A DNA stretch of 45,734 bases from Streptomyces scabichelini (GCF_011045015.1 NZ_JAAKZY010000072.1:1-45734); one strand, 5' to 3'. Positions 26,412 to 35,775 are shown, numbered from the stretch's first letter. Numbers and translations: made by a program. Notes: generated from the sequence alone by a model not told the origin.

Positions 26412-26427
26412 TGTACTTGCAGGTACA
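26412..26427. promoter_or_regulatory. probable TetR operator
   Basis: tgtacttgcaggtaca is palindromic except for one base pair (14 of 16 positions). It lies 10 bp from the TetR start and 26 bp from the oxidoreductase start. A -10-like gatacat (26434-26440) follows on the plus strand, so bound repressor would block that promoter. Confidence 0.65.
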
Positions 26428-26452
26428 TTTTTTGATACATACCTTCGGCCGC

Positions 26453-27409
26453 ATGAAAGCAATAGTTGTCAGCGAAGCAGGGGGACCGGAGGTGCTGCAG
26501 CTGCGCGAGCGGCCGGCACCTCGTCCGGGCCCGGGAGAAGTCCTGGTGGACGTCCGCGTGGCGGGTGTGAACTTCTTCGACACCGCCATCCGCAGACAGG
26601 CCCTGGCCGAGGTGCCGGGCGCGGAAGGCGTCGGCGTGGTGGCGGAGACGGGCGAGGGTGTGCACGGGTTCGCCCCGGGTGACCGTGTCGCGTGGTTGAC
26701 GATCAACAACCTCGGCAGTTACGCCGAGCAGATCGTGCTCCCGGCGAGCGGTGTCGTCCCGGTACCCGACGCCGTCGACGACGAGACGGCCGCGGCCTTG
26801 CTCGTGCAGGGGCTGACCGCGCACCACTTCGCCACCGTGTCCCACCCGGTGCGAGCGGGGGACGTCGCGCTCGTGCACGCCGCCGCCGGCGGGGTCGGGA
26901 TGATGCTCACCCAGATCATCAAGGCCCGCGGCGGCACCGTGATCGGCCTGGTGTCGCGACCGGAGAAGGCCGAGCATGCCACCGACGCGGGTGCCGACCA
27001 CGTCCTGGTCTCCACCGGTGACGCATTCGTCGAGCCGGTGCGCGAGCTGACCGACGGCGAGGGAGTGCACGTGGTGTTCGACGGCGCGGGCGCGACCACG
27101 TTCGCCGCATCGCTCCAAGTACTGCGCACGCACGGCACGATGGTGTTCTACGGGCCGCTGATCGGTGACGTGCCGACCATCGCGATGAACGACATCCCCC
27201 GCAGCACCCGCCTCACCTACCCCGTGACCGAGGACCATGTCCGCACCCCCGAGGAACTCGCGGCGCGCACAGCCGAACTGTTCGCGCTCGTCGAGAAGGG
27301 CGAGCTGATCGTCCGAATCGGCGGCCGCTACCCGCTGGCGGAGGCGGCGAGGGCCCACGCGGACATCGAATCGCGTACGACCACTGGGAAACTGCTGTTG
27401 ATCCCGTGA
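26453..27409 (+). CDS. zinc-independent quinone oxidoreductase (NADPH-dependent, MDR superfamily)
   Basis: Cytoplasmic medium-chain reductase of 318 residues that probably reduces quinones or enones with NADPH. The N-terminal catalytic domain has VNFFDTAIR and PGAEGVGVV. The cofactor domain has HAAAGGVGMMLTQ, the QOR form of the Rossmann motif. Cysteine ligands for zinc are absent. The ATG at 26453 has no Shine-Dalgarno, and the -10-like gatacat ends only 12 bases before it, so the transcript may be leaderless or nearly so. An in-frame ATG at 26411 lies inside the operator and is unlikely. It is divergent from the TetR gene. Confidence 0.93.
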   Translation: MKAIVVSEAGGPEVLQLRERPAPRPGPGEVLVDVRVAGVNFFDTAIRRQALAEVPGAEGVGVVAETGEGVHGFAPGDRVAWLTINNLGSYAEQIVLPASGVVPVPDAVDDETAAALLVQGLTAHHFATVSHPVRAGDVALVHAAAGGVGMMLTQIIKARGGTVIGLVSRPEKAEHATDAGADHVLVSTGDAFVEPVRELTDGEGVHVVFDGAGATTFAASLQVLRTHGTMVFYGPLIGDVPTIAMNDIPRSTRLTYPVTEDHVRTPEELAARTAELFALVEKGELIVRIGGRYPLAEAARAHADIESRTTTGKLLLIP

Positions 27410-27446
27410 CCGGTGACCGGTGACCGGCGACGGGCGACGGGGGCCT

Positions 27447-27521
27447 CGGCTTTGGCCGAACGGGGTGAAGAAGGGAAGAAGGGGGGGAAGCCGGGGCGGT
27501 CGCGAGGCGGGCCAAGGCGCG
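27447..27521 (+). repeat. dispersed repeat, copy B (intergenic)
   Basis: Matches copy A (25646-25750) in six ordered words but has its own ten-base insert (27475-27484 region) and lacks the 35-base insert. Here it lies between the oxidoreductase and the spermidine-synthase-like gene. Just upstream (27407-27425) are three copies of tgaccgg. Confidence 0.62.
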
Positions 27522-27548
27522 GGTTCGGTCGATGAGCCGCATGCGAGG

Positions 27549-29093
27549 ATGTCGCCCGTGACCGGATCGTCTTCCTCGCCTGTCGCCGAGGGCACGCCTC
27601 GCAACTCGGGCCTGGGTCCCCGTGCCGCAGCCGTGCTTGTGTTCGGCTCCTCGGCCGCAGTCCTGGTGGTCGAGATCGTCGCTCTGCGGCTGCTGGCTCC
27701 CTACCTCGGCCTCACCCTCGAGACCAGCACCATGGTGATCGGCATCGCCCTCACCGCGATCGCCCTCGGTTCCTGGCTGGGCGGGCGCCTCGCCGACCAG
27801 GTCGATCCACGCAGGCTCATAGGCCCCTCGCTCGGGGTGTCGGGAGCGGTCATCGCGCTCACCCCTGCCGTGCTGCGCACCACCGCGGAGTGGGCAGCAC
27901 CGCTGCTCTTGCTGATCGCGGCGCTGACCATCCTCGTGCCGGGCGCGCTGCTCTCCGCGGTGACGCCGATCGCGACCAAGTTGCGTCTCACCACCCTCGC
28001 CGAGACCGGAACGGTGGTCGGCCGGCTGTCCGGCGTAGGCACCGTCGGCGCCATCGTCGGCACCGTCCTCACCGGCTTCGTCCTCGTATCGCGGTTGCCG
28101 GTCAGCGGCATACTGATCGGCCTCGGAACACTGCTCGTGGCCGGCGCGGCGCTGGTCGAGTGGCGAACGCGCGGGTGGACCGGCACCCCCGCCCTCACAC
28201 TCGTGGTCGTCGCCGGCGGCCTCGCCATCACGGTCGCGCCCGGTGGCTGCGACACGGAGACCAAGTACCACTGCGCACGGGTCGTCGCAGACCCCGACCG
28301 GGACAGCGGCCGCACCCTCATCCTGGACGGCTTGCGGCACTCCTACGTCGACATCGACGACCCGACCTACCTGAAGTTCGAGTATGTGCGCGCCATCGCG
28401 TCGGTGGTCGATGCCGCCTTTCCCGAAGGTGAGCCACTCGCCGCCCACCACGTGGGCGGCGGCGGGCTCACCTTTCCCCGTTACCTCGCGGCCACGCGGC
28501 CCGGGACGCGCAGCCTGGTATCCGAGATCGACGGCGGGGTCGTACGCATCAACCGCGAGCAACTCGGTCTGAGTTCAGCAGCCGGTATCGACGTACGCGC
28601 CGAAGACGGCAGACTCGGCCTGCGGCGACTGGGCACGGGCAGTCGTGACCTCGTCGTCGGCGACGCCTTCGGGGGAGTCAGCGTGCCGTGGCACCTCACC
28701 ACGGTGGAAGCGATGCGTGACGTACGGCGGGTTCTCAACAAGGACGGCCTGTACGTCGCCAACCTCATCGATCACGGCGCCATGTCCTTCGCACGTGCCG
28801 AAGTAGCCACCCTCAGCGAGACCTTCGAGCACGTCGCCGTCATCGGCGAACCCGCAGACATCGGCCTCAACCCGACCGCCACCCCCGAGGGCGGCAACCT
28901 GGTGGTGCTCGCCTCCAACCGACCAGTCGACCTACGCGCGACCCAGCAAGCCCTGGACGCCCGCCAAACCGGCTGGAAGATCGCCACCGGCAACGACCTC
29001 ACCTCCTGGACCGCCGACGCCCAACAACTCACCGACGACTACGCACCCGTAGACCAGCTCCTTACGCCCTACACCCCACGGAGCAGCCAGTGA
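27549..29093 (+). CDS. membrane-fused spermidine synthase-like protein
   Basis: A 514-residue protein in two parts. The first half has about seven membrane segments (AAAVLVFGSSAAVLVVEIVA and ALTLVVVAGGLAITVA among them). The second half (about 235-490) resembles the aminopropyltransferase/methyltransferase fold of spermidine synthases: HVGGGGLTFPRYLAATRPG for the nucleotide loop, SEIDGGVV for the acidic strand end, and VVGDAFGG. The polyamine-site DxxD text is only partly recognisable, so real spermidine synthesis is unproven. ATG 27549 is taken as start; GTG 27558, with GAGG nine bases upstream, is an alternative. Confidence 0.82.
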   Translation: MSPVTGSSSSPVAEGTPRNSGLGPRAAAVLVFGSSAAVLVVEIVALRLLAPYLGLTLETSTMVIGIALTAIALGSWLGGRLADQVDPRRLIGPSLGVSGAVIALTPAVLRTTAEWAAPLLLLIAALTILVPGALLSAVTPIATKLRLTTLAETGTVVGRLSGVGTVGAIVGTVLTGFVLVSRLPVSGILIGLGTLLVAGAALVEWRTRGWTGTPALTLVVVAGGLAITVAPGGCDTETKYHCARVVADPDRDSGRTLILDGLRHSYVDIDDPTYLKFEYVRAIASVVDAAFPEGEPLAAHHVGGGGLTFPRYLAATRPGTRSLVSEIDGGVVRINREQLGLSSAAGIDVRAEDGRLGLRRLGTGSRDLVVGDAFGGVSVPWHLTTVEAMRDVRRVLNKDGLYVANLIDHGAMSFARAEVATLSETFEHVAVIGEPADIGLNPTATPEGGNLVVLASNRPVDLRATQQALDARQTGWKIATGNDLTSWTADAQQLTDDYAPVDQLLTPYTPRSSQ

Positions 29094-29249
29094 CATCCAG
29101 GACAGGACACAGGTCCAGGCCCTGCCGACGCACCTGAACAGGCTGGCCCCGCTTACACCTCTGTTCGCCATCGCCTGGCCGCCCCGTCGTGCGATAACTT
29201 CGCTAACGCGTACGGTAATTGCTGAGGCTGGCGTGACGGGGGTTGCGGA

Positions 29250-32200
29250 GTGGCGGGGTATCGGCCGACGGACTGGCACGTCCTGGACCTGGACAAGGAC
29301 CCGACGCCGGGGGACCCGCAGCGGGTGCGGTCGCTGGCGAAGAGCCTGCATGACTTCGCCGACGACGTGCAGGACGCGCTCCGTCTGGTGAAGGGGATGG
29401 CGGAGGAGGATGCCGTCCTGTCGATGGTGGGCAAGACGGCCGATGTCTTCCGCGACGAGTTCTCCGGGGTCCCGAAGAACCTGAAGAAGCTCAAGAAGTC
29501 CTACGACCTGGCCGGGGACGCTTTGGCGGCGTACTGGCCGAAGCTGGAGCGCGCCCAGGCGCTGGCGGACAAGGCCCTGGTCAAGGGCCGGGAGGCACAG
29601 GCGGATCTCGCCTCGGCCAAGTCCCGGCTGTCCACGGCCGATTCGTGGGTGACACGGGCGACCAAGGAAGCGGACAAGTACAAGGACGATCCCGGGTCGG
29701 CGGGCAAGGACGTCCCGAAGCCGGACGAGTCCAAGGTCCGCGCCGCCACCCGGGATGCGACCAACGCCAAGTCGGCCCAGACGTCCGCCCAGACGGATGT
29801 CACCTCCGCGCAGAGCGCCCTGGACGCGGCGAAGAAGATGGCCGCGGACGCGCGGCAGATGCGCGAGGACGCCGCGCGGGAGGCCAAGAACAAGCTGGAG
29901 GAGGCCTCCGACGCGGGTATCCAGAACCGCAAATGGTATGAGGAGGTCGGCGACTGGGTCTCCGACAACTGGGACACCATCGTCACGGTCTGCAAGGTCG
30001 TCGTCGCGGTCCTCGGCATCGTCGCGATGATCATCGGTGGGCCGATCCTGGGCGCGATCGTTCTGGTCGCCGCGCTGGTGGTCCTTGCGGACACGCTCAA
30101 CAAATACGCCAAAGGCCAAGCCTCGCTATGGGATGTGGCGTTTGCGGCGCTGGACTGTATCCCGGGCATGAAGGGCCTGACCACCCTCGGCGGCCTCGCC
30201 AAAGGCATGAAGTCCGTAGGTGCGATGGGCCTCAAGGGCATGGCCAAGAGCGTGGGCGGCCTGGCGAAGAACGCCAAGACAGCCATCGCTGACGGTGCCA
30301 AGGGTGCCTACAACCGCCTCAAGACCAAGGTCAAGGGCTGTGGCGACCCGGTCGATGTCGCCACGGGACAGATGTTCCTGGCCACAACCGATGTCACTCT
30401 GCCCGGAGCCCTGCCCCTGTCGTTCAGCCGCCGAGTCGCCTCCGACTACCGAACCGGCTGGTGGTTCGGGCCCACCTGGGCTTCCACCATCGACCAGCGC
30501 CTTGAGGTCGACAAGGATGGAATCGTCTTCGTCACCGAGGACGGCCTGCTACTCGCCTACCCGCATCCCACAGCTGCGCAGGCACCGGTGCTGCCGGACG
30601 CGGGTCCTCGAGTAGCTCTTGTCCGCCTGGACGACGGCCGGTACCGCCTAGATGACCCCCTCAGCGGCCACACCCGACATTTCGCCCAGCCCATCGACGG
30701 GCTTGCCCCGCTCATTCGCATCACCGACCGCAACGGCAATGCGATCGACTTCGACTACGACGAACGGGGCGCCCCACTCGCTATCCGCCACTCCGCGGGC
30801 TATCACCTGAGACTGACCACCGCTGAAGGCCGCGTCACCGCACTGAGCCTGGCAGAAGCGGCGGAGGACGGTTCGGACGTCCTCATCAAGCGGTACGGCT
30901 ACACCGACGGCAACCTGACGGAGGTCACCAACTCTTCCGGCCTGCCCATACGTTTCACGTACGACGAGCGCCTGCGTGTCACCTCCTGGACCGACACCAA
31001 CAACAGCCGCTACGTCTACACCTACGACGATCAGGACCGGTGCACCGCCCAGAGTGGCGATGCCGGACACCTCGCCAACACCTTCACTTACGACGGTGCC
31101 GCCCCCGAGTGGCCCAACTGCCGCATCACCACCGTGACCACGGCCGAGGGCGCTCGGTCGCGATTCGTCATCAATGACAACAGCCAGGTCATCGCCGAAA
31201 TCGGCCCTCTCGGCGCCGTCACCCGCACCGAGTACGACGAACATCACCACCTCTTGTCGCGAACCGACGCTCTCGGGAAAACGACGTCGATCGAGAACAA
31301 CGCGCTGGGCCGCCCGACCATGATCCGTCGGCCGGATGGCGGCGTGATCACGGTCGAATACGATGCGATTGGTCTGCCGGTCCGCATCACCGAGCCGGAC
31401 GGCGCCTTCTGGGAGCACACATACGACGACCGCGGAAACCGTGTTTCCCTGTCCCACCCGGACGGTGCGCTCACGCGGTTCGCGTACGACGCGCAGGGCA
31501 ACCTCAAGTCGGTCACCGACCCCCTGGGCGCCACAACACACGTGCGATGTAATGCCGCAGGGCTCCGGGTCGAGACCATGAGTGCCTTGGGCGACCGGTC
31601 GACGCGTGCGTACGACTCTTTCGGCCGCCTCAGCAGGAGCACGGATCCACTGGGACGCGAGACGCACTTGTGGTGGACGGTCGAGGGCAAGATCGCGCGT
31701 GTGCTCAGTCCCGACGGCTCAGAGGAGACGTGGTCCTACGACGGCGAGGGCAACTGCACGGCACACACGAACTCGACCGGCGCGCGGACGACCTTCGAGT
31801 ACACCCACTTCGACCTCCTGGCGGCTGAGACCGGGCCCGACGGTGGCCGCCACGAGTTCACCTACGACCCCTCGCTTCGACTCATCCAGGTGACCAACCC
31901 CCTTGGCCTCACCTGGCAGTACACCTACGACTCCGCGGGTCACCTCGTAGCCGAGACCGACTTCGACGAACAGCGGATCACGTACGAGCGTGATGCGGTC
32001 GGCCGTGTGGAGCGGTGCGTCAACCCAGCCGGGCAGAGCATCCGTTACACCTACGACGCCATGGGACGCCCCGTAGCCAAGTCCGTGGACGGCCAGATCT
32101 CCTCGTACGAGTACGACCCGGTGGGCAGGCTGATCCATGCCGCGAATCCCGGCTGCGATATCGAGTGGGAGCGAGACCGCGCCGGACGGATCGTGGCGGA

Positions 32201-33782
32201 ACGGATCAACGGACGCACGCTGGCCTCGTCGTATGACGCGATAGGCCGCCGCGTTGAACGAACCACACCATCCGGTGCCCGGGCGAGCTATCAGTACGAC
32301 CTGGTCGGGCGACCCACGTCCTTGAGCACCTCGGGTCACACACTCGACTTCACCCATGACGCCGCCGGGCAGGAGATCAGCCGCCTGATCGACGAGTCCC
32401 TGGCGCTCGTCCAGACGTGGGACGCGGTCGGCCGCCCCCTGGAGCAGCGGGTGACAGCGGCGGGGGAGCAGGTGCAACGACGCACGTACGGTTACCGCGC
32501 GGATCACCACCTCGTGCACGTCGATGACACCCTCGACGGTTCGACGAACTTCGAACTCGACACGGTGGGGCGCATCTCCGCCGTCCAAAGTCCCAACTCG
32601 TCGGAGCGCTACGTCTACGACGAGGCCGGGCATATCAAGTCGGCCGTGTGGTCCGGTCGGCAGGACTCCAGCGAGGCCGAAGGGGACCGGGCGTACTCCG
32701 GGACCCGGCTCGACCGGGCCGGCTCCGTGCACTACGAGTACGACGCTGCGGGCCGTGTCATCGTCCGGCGTAAGAAGCGACTGTCACGGAAGCCAGATGC
32801 CTGGCAGTACACGTGGGACGCCGAAGACCGGTTGACGTCCGTCATCACACCGGACGGAACCCTCTGGCGCTACCTGTACGACCCTTTGGGCCGCCGCATC
32901 GCCAAAGAGCGTCTCGCTGACGACGGACGAACCGTGGTGGAGCGGACCGACTTCACGTGGGACGGGCCCACTCTCGCCGAGCAGACCTCCACCGCACCCG
33001 GCCTGCCCCATCCGGTCACTCTCACCTGGGATCATGAGGGCCATCGCCCCATCGCTCAGACGGAGCGGCTCACGAACGCGGCCACGCAGGAGGAGATCGA
33101 CTCCCGCTTCTTCGCGGTCGTCACCGACATGGTCGGCACGCCCACCGAACTGATCGACGAGCAGGGCACCGTGGCATGGCGTGCGCGGCGGACGGCCTGG
33201 GGACTGACCGCCTGGCCGAAGCAGAGCCAGGCCTACACACCCCTGCGGTTCCCCGGCCAGTACCACGACCCGGAAACCGGTCTGCACTACAACTACCAGC
33301 GCTACTACGACCCGGAAACCGCCCGCTACACGTCGCTCGACCCACTCGGCCTGGCCCCGGCCCCCAATCCATACGGCTACGTCAACAATCCTCTGCGACA
33401 GATCGACCCCTTTGGTCTGATGTCCTGCGACGAGGACACCGTGGTCCTCTATCACGGCTCACGCAATTGGACCGGAAATGAATTCTCGCTGGGACAGTCC
33501 AGTGATTTGCAGCGAGACTATACGCCTGATACCGGGGTTTACCTGACGGATGACTTCAGCCGGGCCGCGACGCAGTATGCAACTCCCGATGGGGCCGTGG
33601 TTCGAGTCGAAGTTCCGAGGTCGTTCGCGGAATCCATCTACCGGAGGCATGGCGGAGTCGGCGGCAATGAACCGGAATACTTGGTGGACACTCAAGCGGG
33701 CGTGGACACTCTGAATGCAGGGTCACCACGTGTCCTGCCCCAGCGGGATGCGATCATCCAGCACATGATGGGCCAGTTCTAG
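29250..33782 (+). CDS. RHS-repeat polymorphic toxin with T7SS-type N-terminus and ART-like C-terminal tip
   Basis: A 1510-residue exported toxin. Residues 1-150 (YRPTDWHVLDLDKDPTPGDP, then helices with SGVPKNLKKLKKSYDLAGD) are a type VII-like secretion signal; 100-225 are coiled coil. A hydrophobic segment (about 248-282) precedes a DUF6531-like start (GDPVDVATGQMF, 364 on). YD/RHS repeats fill about 500-1330 and end with the RHS core HYNYQRYYDPETARYTSLDP and NPLRQIDPFGL. The tip (1391-1510) has LYHGS, GVYLTDDFSRAATQYA and EPEYLV, placed like the H, Y and E of ADP-ribosyltransferases. This is motif reading only. DNA of the tip is less G+C-rich than the body, suggesting tip exchange. GTG start; a G-run lies seven bases upstream. 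The gene for a candidate immunity protein follows 24 bp later. Confidence 0.9.
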   Translation: MAGYRPTDWHVLDLDKDPTPGDPQRVRSLAKSLHDFADDVQDALRLVKGMAEEDAVLSMVGKTADVFRDEFSGVPKNLKKLKKSYDLAGDALAAYWPKLERAQALADKALVKGREAQADLASAKSRLSTADSWVTRATKEADKYKDDPGSAGKDVPKPDESKVRAATRDATNAKSAQTSAQTDVTSAQSALDAAKKMAADARQMREDAAREAKNKLEEASDAGIQNRKWYEEVGDWVSDNWDTIVTVCKVVVAVLGIVAMIIGGPILGAIVLVAALVVLADTLNKYAKGQASLWDVAFAALDCIPGMKGLTTLGGLAKGMKSVGAMGLKGMAKSVGGLAKNAKTAIADGAKGAYNRLKTKVKGCGDPVDVATGQMFLATTDVTLPGALPLSFSRRVASDYRTGWWFGPTWASTIDQRLEVDKDGIVFVTEDGLLLAYPHPTAAQAPVLPDAGPRVALVRLDDGRYRLDDPLSGHTRHFAQPIDGLAPLIRITDRNGNAIDFDYDERGAPLAIRHSAGYHLRLTTAEGRVTALSLAEAAEDGSDVLIKRYGYTDGNLTEVTNSSGLPIRFTYDERLRVTSWTDTNNSRYVYTYDDQDRCTAQSGDAGHLANTFTYDGAAPEWPNCRITTVTTAEGARSRFVINDNSQVIAEIGPLGAVTRTEYDEHHHLLSRTDALGKTTSIENNALGRPTMIRRPDGGVITVEYDAIGLPVRITEPDGAFWEHTYDDRGNRVSLSHPDGALTRFAYDAQGNLKSVTDPLGATTHVRCNAAGLRVETMSALGDRSTRAYDSFGRLSRSTDPLGRETHLWWTVEGKIARVLSPDGSEETWSYDGEGNCTAHTNSTGARTTFEYTHFDLLAAETGPDGGRHEFTYDPSLRLIQVTNPLGLTWQYTYDSAGHLVAETDFDEQRITYERDAVGRVERCVNPAGQSIRYTYDAMGRPVAKSVDGQISSYEYDPVGRLIHAANPGCDIEWERDRAGRIVAERINGRTLASSYDAIGRRVERTTPSGARASYQYDLVGRPTSLSTSGHTLDFTHDAAGQEISRLIDESLALVQTWDAVGRPLEQRVTAAGEQVQRRTYGYRADHHLVHVDDTLDGSTNFELDTVGRISAVQSPNSSERYVYDEAGHIKSAVWSGRQDSSEAEGDRAYSGTRLDRAGSVHYEYDAAGRVIVRRKKRLSRKPDAWQYTWDAEDRLTSVITPDGTLWRYLYDPLGRRIAKERLADDGRTVVERTDFTWDGPTLAEQTSTAPGLPHPVTLTWDHEGHRPIAQTERLTNAATQEEIDSRFFAVVTDMVGTPTELIDEQGTVAWRARRTAWGLTAWPKQSQAYTPLRFPGQYHDPETGLHYNYQRYYDPETARYTSLDPLGLAPAPNPYGYVNNPLRQIDPFGLMSCDEDTVVLYHGSRNWTGNEFSLGQSSDLQRDYTPDTGVYLTDDFSRAATQYATPDGAVVRVEVPRSFAESIYRRHGGVGGNEPEYLVDTQAGVDTLNAGSPRVLPQRDAIIQHMMGQF

Positions 33783-33806
33783 TTCGAAGATTTGAGGCTG
33801 CACAAT

Positions 33807-34451
33807 ATGTCCGACCATGCAACTCCCGTTCCCGAAGCAAGGCTCGCCCGCGCGGTGTTCGGGCCGCTCGGCGGCGTGGTGGAAATCGGAGCGGTGAACT
33901 TCACCGGCACTTGGGAGATCGCCGATGTCTCGGTGGGTGATTTTCTGGCGCACAGACAAGGTGACGTCGAACGCCTGCTGGACGGCATTCGATCGGTTTG
34001 TCGGTTCAGCACCGCGGCGATGGCGATCGTCGACGAGTTGGGCAGGTTCCGTCACCACGAGGTGCCCGCGGCGTTCTTGCTGCTGTGGTCCGGGGGTATC
34101 ACGGGCGTTCCGCAGCCGATTGAAAGGCTTGAAGAGCCGCCCGTGGTGCGGCGCATGTGCCGCATGGCCGCGGACCTGCAACTGACGGAATTCCTGCAGG
34201 CTTTGATCACTGCTGCTCTTGAGGCCGGAACGGAAGCGCGGCATGGTGCGGGCCAGGTTGCCGCAGTTCTCGGGATCGCGGCCGACTTGGCGGACACGAC
34301 AGGCAGAAGCGCCCCAGAGAGCGTCTTCAGGATGTGGCGAGTCGCCCATCTGCCAGGCATCCTTCGCCCCGAGTCCGACGCACCGGAGACCGGCAAAGCA
34401 GGTTTCCGGGCATACGACGAGGCGTTGGAGGAACTGCTGGCGGCTGCCTGA
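33807..34451 (+). CDS. unknown-family protein, candidate immunity to the RHS tip (paralogue 1)
   Basis: 214 residues, soluble, no signal peptide. I do not recognise the family. Visible landmarks are FGPLGGVVEIGAV (about 21-33), FLLLWSGGI (about 91), VRRMCRMAADLQLTEFLQAL (about 112) and RVAHLPGILRPES (about 180). The ATG at 33807 has GAGG nine bases before it and follows the toxin stop by 24 bp, the usual place of an immunity gene. A close paralogue lies at 34969. Being an immunity protein is inferred from position only; an accessory or chaperone role is possible. Confidence 0.72.
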   Translation: MSDHATPVPEARLARAVFGPLGGVVEIGAVNFTGTWEIADVSVGDFLAHRQGDVERLLDGIRSVCRFSTAAMAIVDELGRFRHHEVPAAFLLLWSGGITGVPQPIERLEEPPVVRRMCRMAADLQLTEFLQALITAALEAGTEARHGAGQVAAVLGIAADLADTTGRSAPESVFRMWRVAHLPGILRPESDAPETGKAGFRAYDEALEELLAAA

Positions 34452-34501
34452 CCGCGGCACCCGGACCGCATGAACGGCGAGTCCGTGGTAGCGAAGCTCC
34501 T

Positions 34502-34938
34502 GGGAGACGGATTGACGGCCAAGATCACCCGTTGTCCACCAGGAGCTTCGCTGTGCTTACCTCGCGGAAGTCCTGCAATTCCCCGACTACTTCGGAAGGA
34601 ACTGGGACGCCTTGGTGGACTGCCTGGACGACTTGTGCGGTGCGGTCACGGGTGGAGTCGGGATCGTGGGCATCATCCATGATGCGGATCGACTACTGGA
34701 AGTGGAACACTTCCTCTTGTTCGTATCAGTCCTCTGTCAAGGGGCGGACCGTGCGAATTCTGCGGTAGACCTGGATGGATTCCCCCTGGATCGACCCGCC
34801 ATTGCCGAACATTTCGTTCTTGAGTTCCGTGAATTCGATCGTGAGAAGATCGCACTCAGGGTTGGGCAACCTGACCTGACCGTCACCACAGGGGAGGGGT
34901 TTGTCGCGGCCGCCCTCAATCTCGAGGAATGGCATTGA
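34502..34938 (+). pseudogene. broken barstar-like immunity gene
   Basis: From 34561 one frame reads LAEVLQFPDYFGRNWDALVD then CLDDL, the signature of barstar (RNase inhibitor) proteins, and continues to a stop at 34936-34938 through IVGIIHDADRLLEVEHFLL. Upstream in that frame there is a TGA at 34513, and no ATG, GTG or TTG between it and the motif. The expected N-terminal text (I-D-G then H-x-E-L) is split: RRIDGQD is in one frame (34503 on) and VVHQELRCAYLAEVL in another (34531 on). A frameshift near 34525-34540 explains this. It suggests a barnase-type toxin tip was once encoded here. Confidence 0.72.
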
Positions 34939-34968
34939 GTGCGTCGACGGTAAGGAAATGCGAGGCGT

Positions 34969-35616
34969 GTGAACACGTCAGGACAGGTCACCCCCGTTCC
35001 GGAGTCGATGCTCGCGCGCGAGATCTTCGGACCGCTCGGCGGCGTCGTCGAGATCGGGGCTGTGCGCGCCACCGGATCCTGGGCGCTTCCGGACGTATCG
35101 GTGGGAGCTTTTCTGGCCCGTCGACAGGACGAAGTGCAGCGTCTACTGAACGGTGTCCGCACTGTCTGCGGTTTCAGTGACGCCTCAATGGCGACCTTCG
35201 AAGAGGTGGGCTGGTTCCGCGACCACGAAGTGGCCGCCCCTTTCCTCCTGATGTGGTCGGGTGCAGTGGAGGGCGTTCCGGAGCGCCGCGAAGAACTCGA
35301 AGAACCCCTGACCGTACGACGTATGTGCCGCATGGGTGCTGACCTGCAACTGACGTACTTCCTACAAGCGTTGGTCACCGGGGCCATCGCCGCGGGAACG
35401 GAGGCGCAACAGGGAGCGGAGACGGTCGCCGAAGTCCTCGGGATCGCGGTCGCCTTGGCGGACGGAACCGGGTACAGCACGCCGGCAGGAGTCTTCAGGA
35501 CCTGGCGCGTCGCCCACCTGCCGGGCATCCTCCGCCCCGAATCGAGCGCGCCGGAGAGCGGCAGGGCGGGTTTCCGGGCCTACGCCCGGGCGCTGGAAGA
35601 ACTGCTGGACGCCTGA
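34969..35616 (+). CDS. unknown-family protein, paralogue 2 of the candidate immunity protein
   Basis: 215 residues, soluble. By eye well over half of the residues equal those of paralogue 1 (33807-34451), including FGPLGGVVEIGAV, the VRRMCRM..DLQLT block and the end RVAHLPGILRPES. The N-terminal texts TPVPE also align, which supports the GTG at 34969; GAGG is only three bases before it. No toxin gene precedes this copy, only the broken barstar gene. It may be an orphan immunity gene kept after loss of its toxin tip. The family's function is unknown to me. Confidence 0.72.
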   Translation: MNTSGQVTPVPESMLAREIFGPLGGVVEIGAVRATGSWALPDVSVGAFLARRQDEVQRLLNGVRTVCGFSDASMATFEEVGWFRDHEVAAPFLLMWSGAVEGVPERREELEEPLTVRRMCRMGADLQLTYFLQALVTGAIAAGTEAQQGAETVAEVLGIAVALADGTGYSTPAGVFRTWRVAHLPGILRPESSAPESGRAGFRAYARALEELLDA

Positions 35617-35703
35617 CGCTTCTCACGCTCACACGGCGCGGATACTCGATCGGCTGACCTGGATTGGCGCCGCAGGCTTGGGCGGAAGGCTTTGCAGCGG
35701 CCC

Positions 35704-35725
35704 GAAGCGGCGGCGATGCCGCTTC
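35704..35725 (+). terminator. stem-loop downstream of paralogue 2
   Basis: 8-bp stem gaagcggc / gccgcttc with a 6-nt loop, about 90 bp after the stop and before the lipoprotein promoter region. The rest of 35617-35775 holds no recognisable gene. Confidence 0.45.
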
Positions 35726-35775
35726 CTTGAGGTTGCTCAATCGACGGGCCCAGGTGGTCATTTGATGGAGCCAGT

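Noticed and set aside
35617..35775. Transposase remnant behind paralogue 2
   Set aside because: Short open frames on both strands were read, but no catalytic motif or terminal inverted repeat was found.
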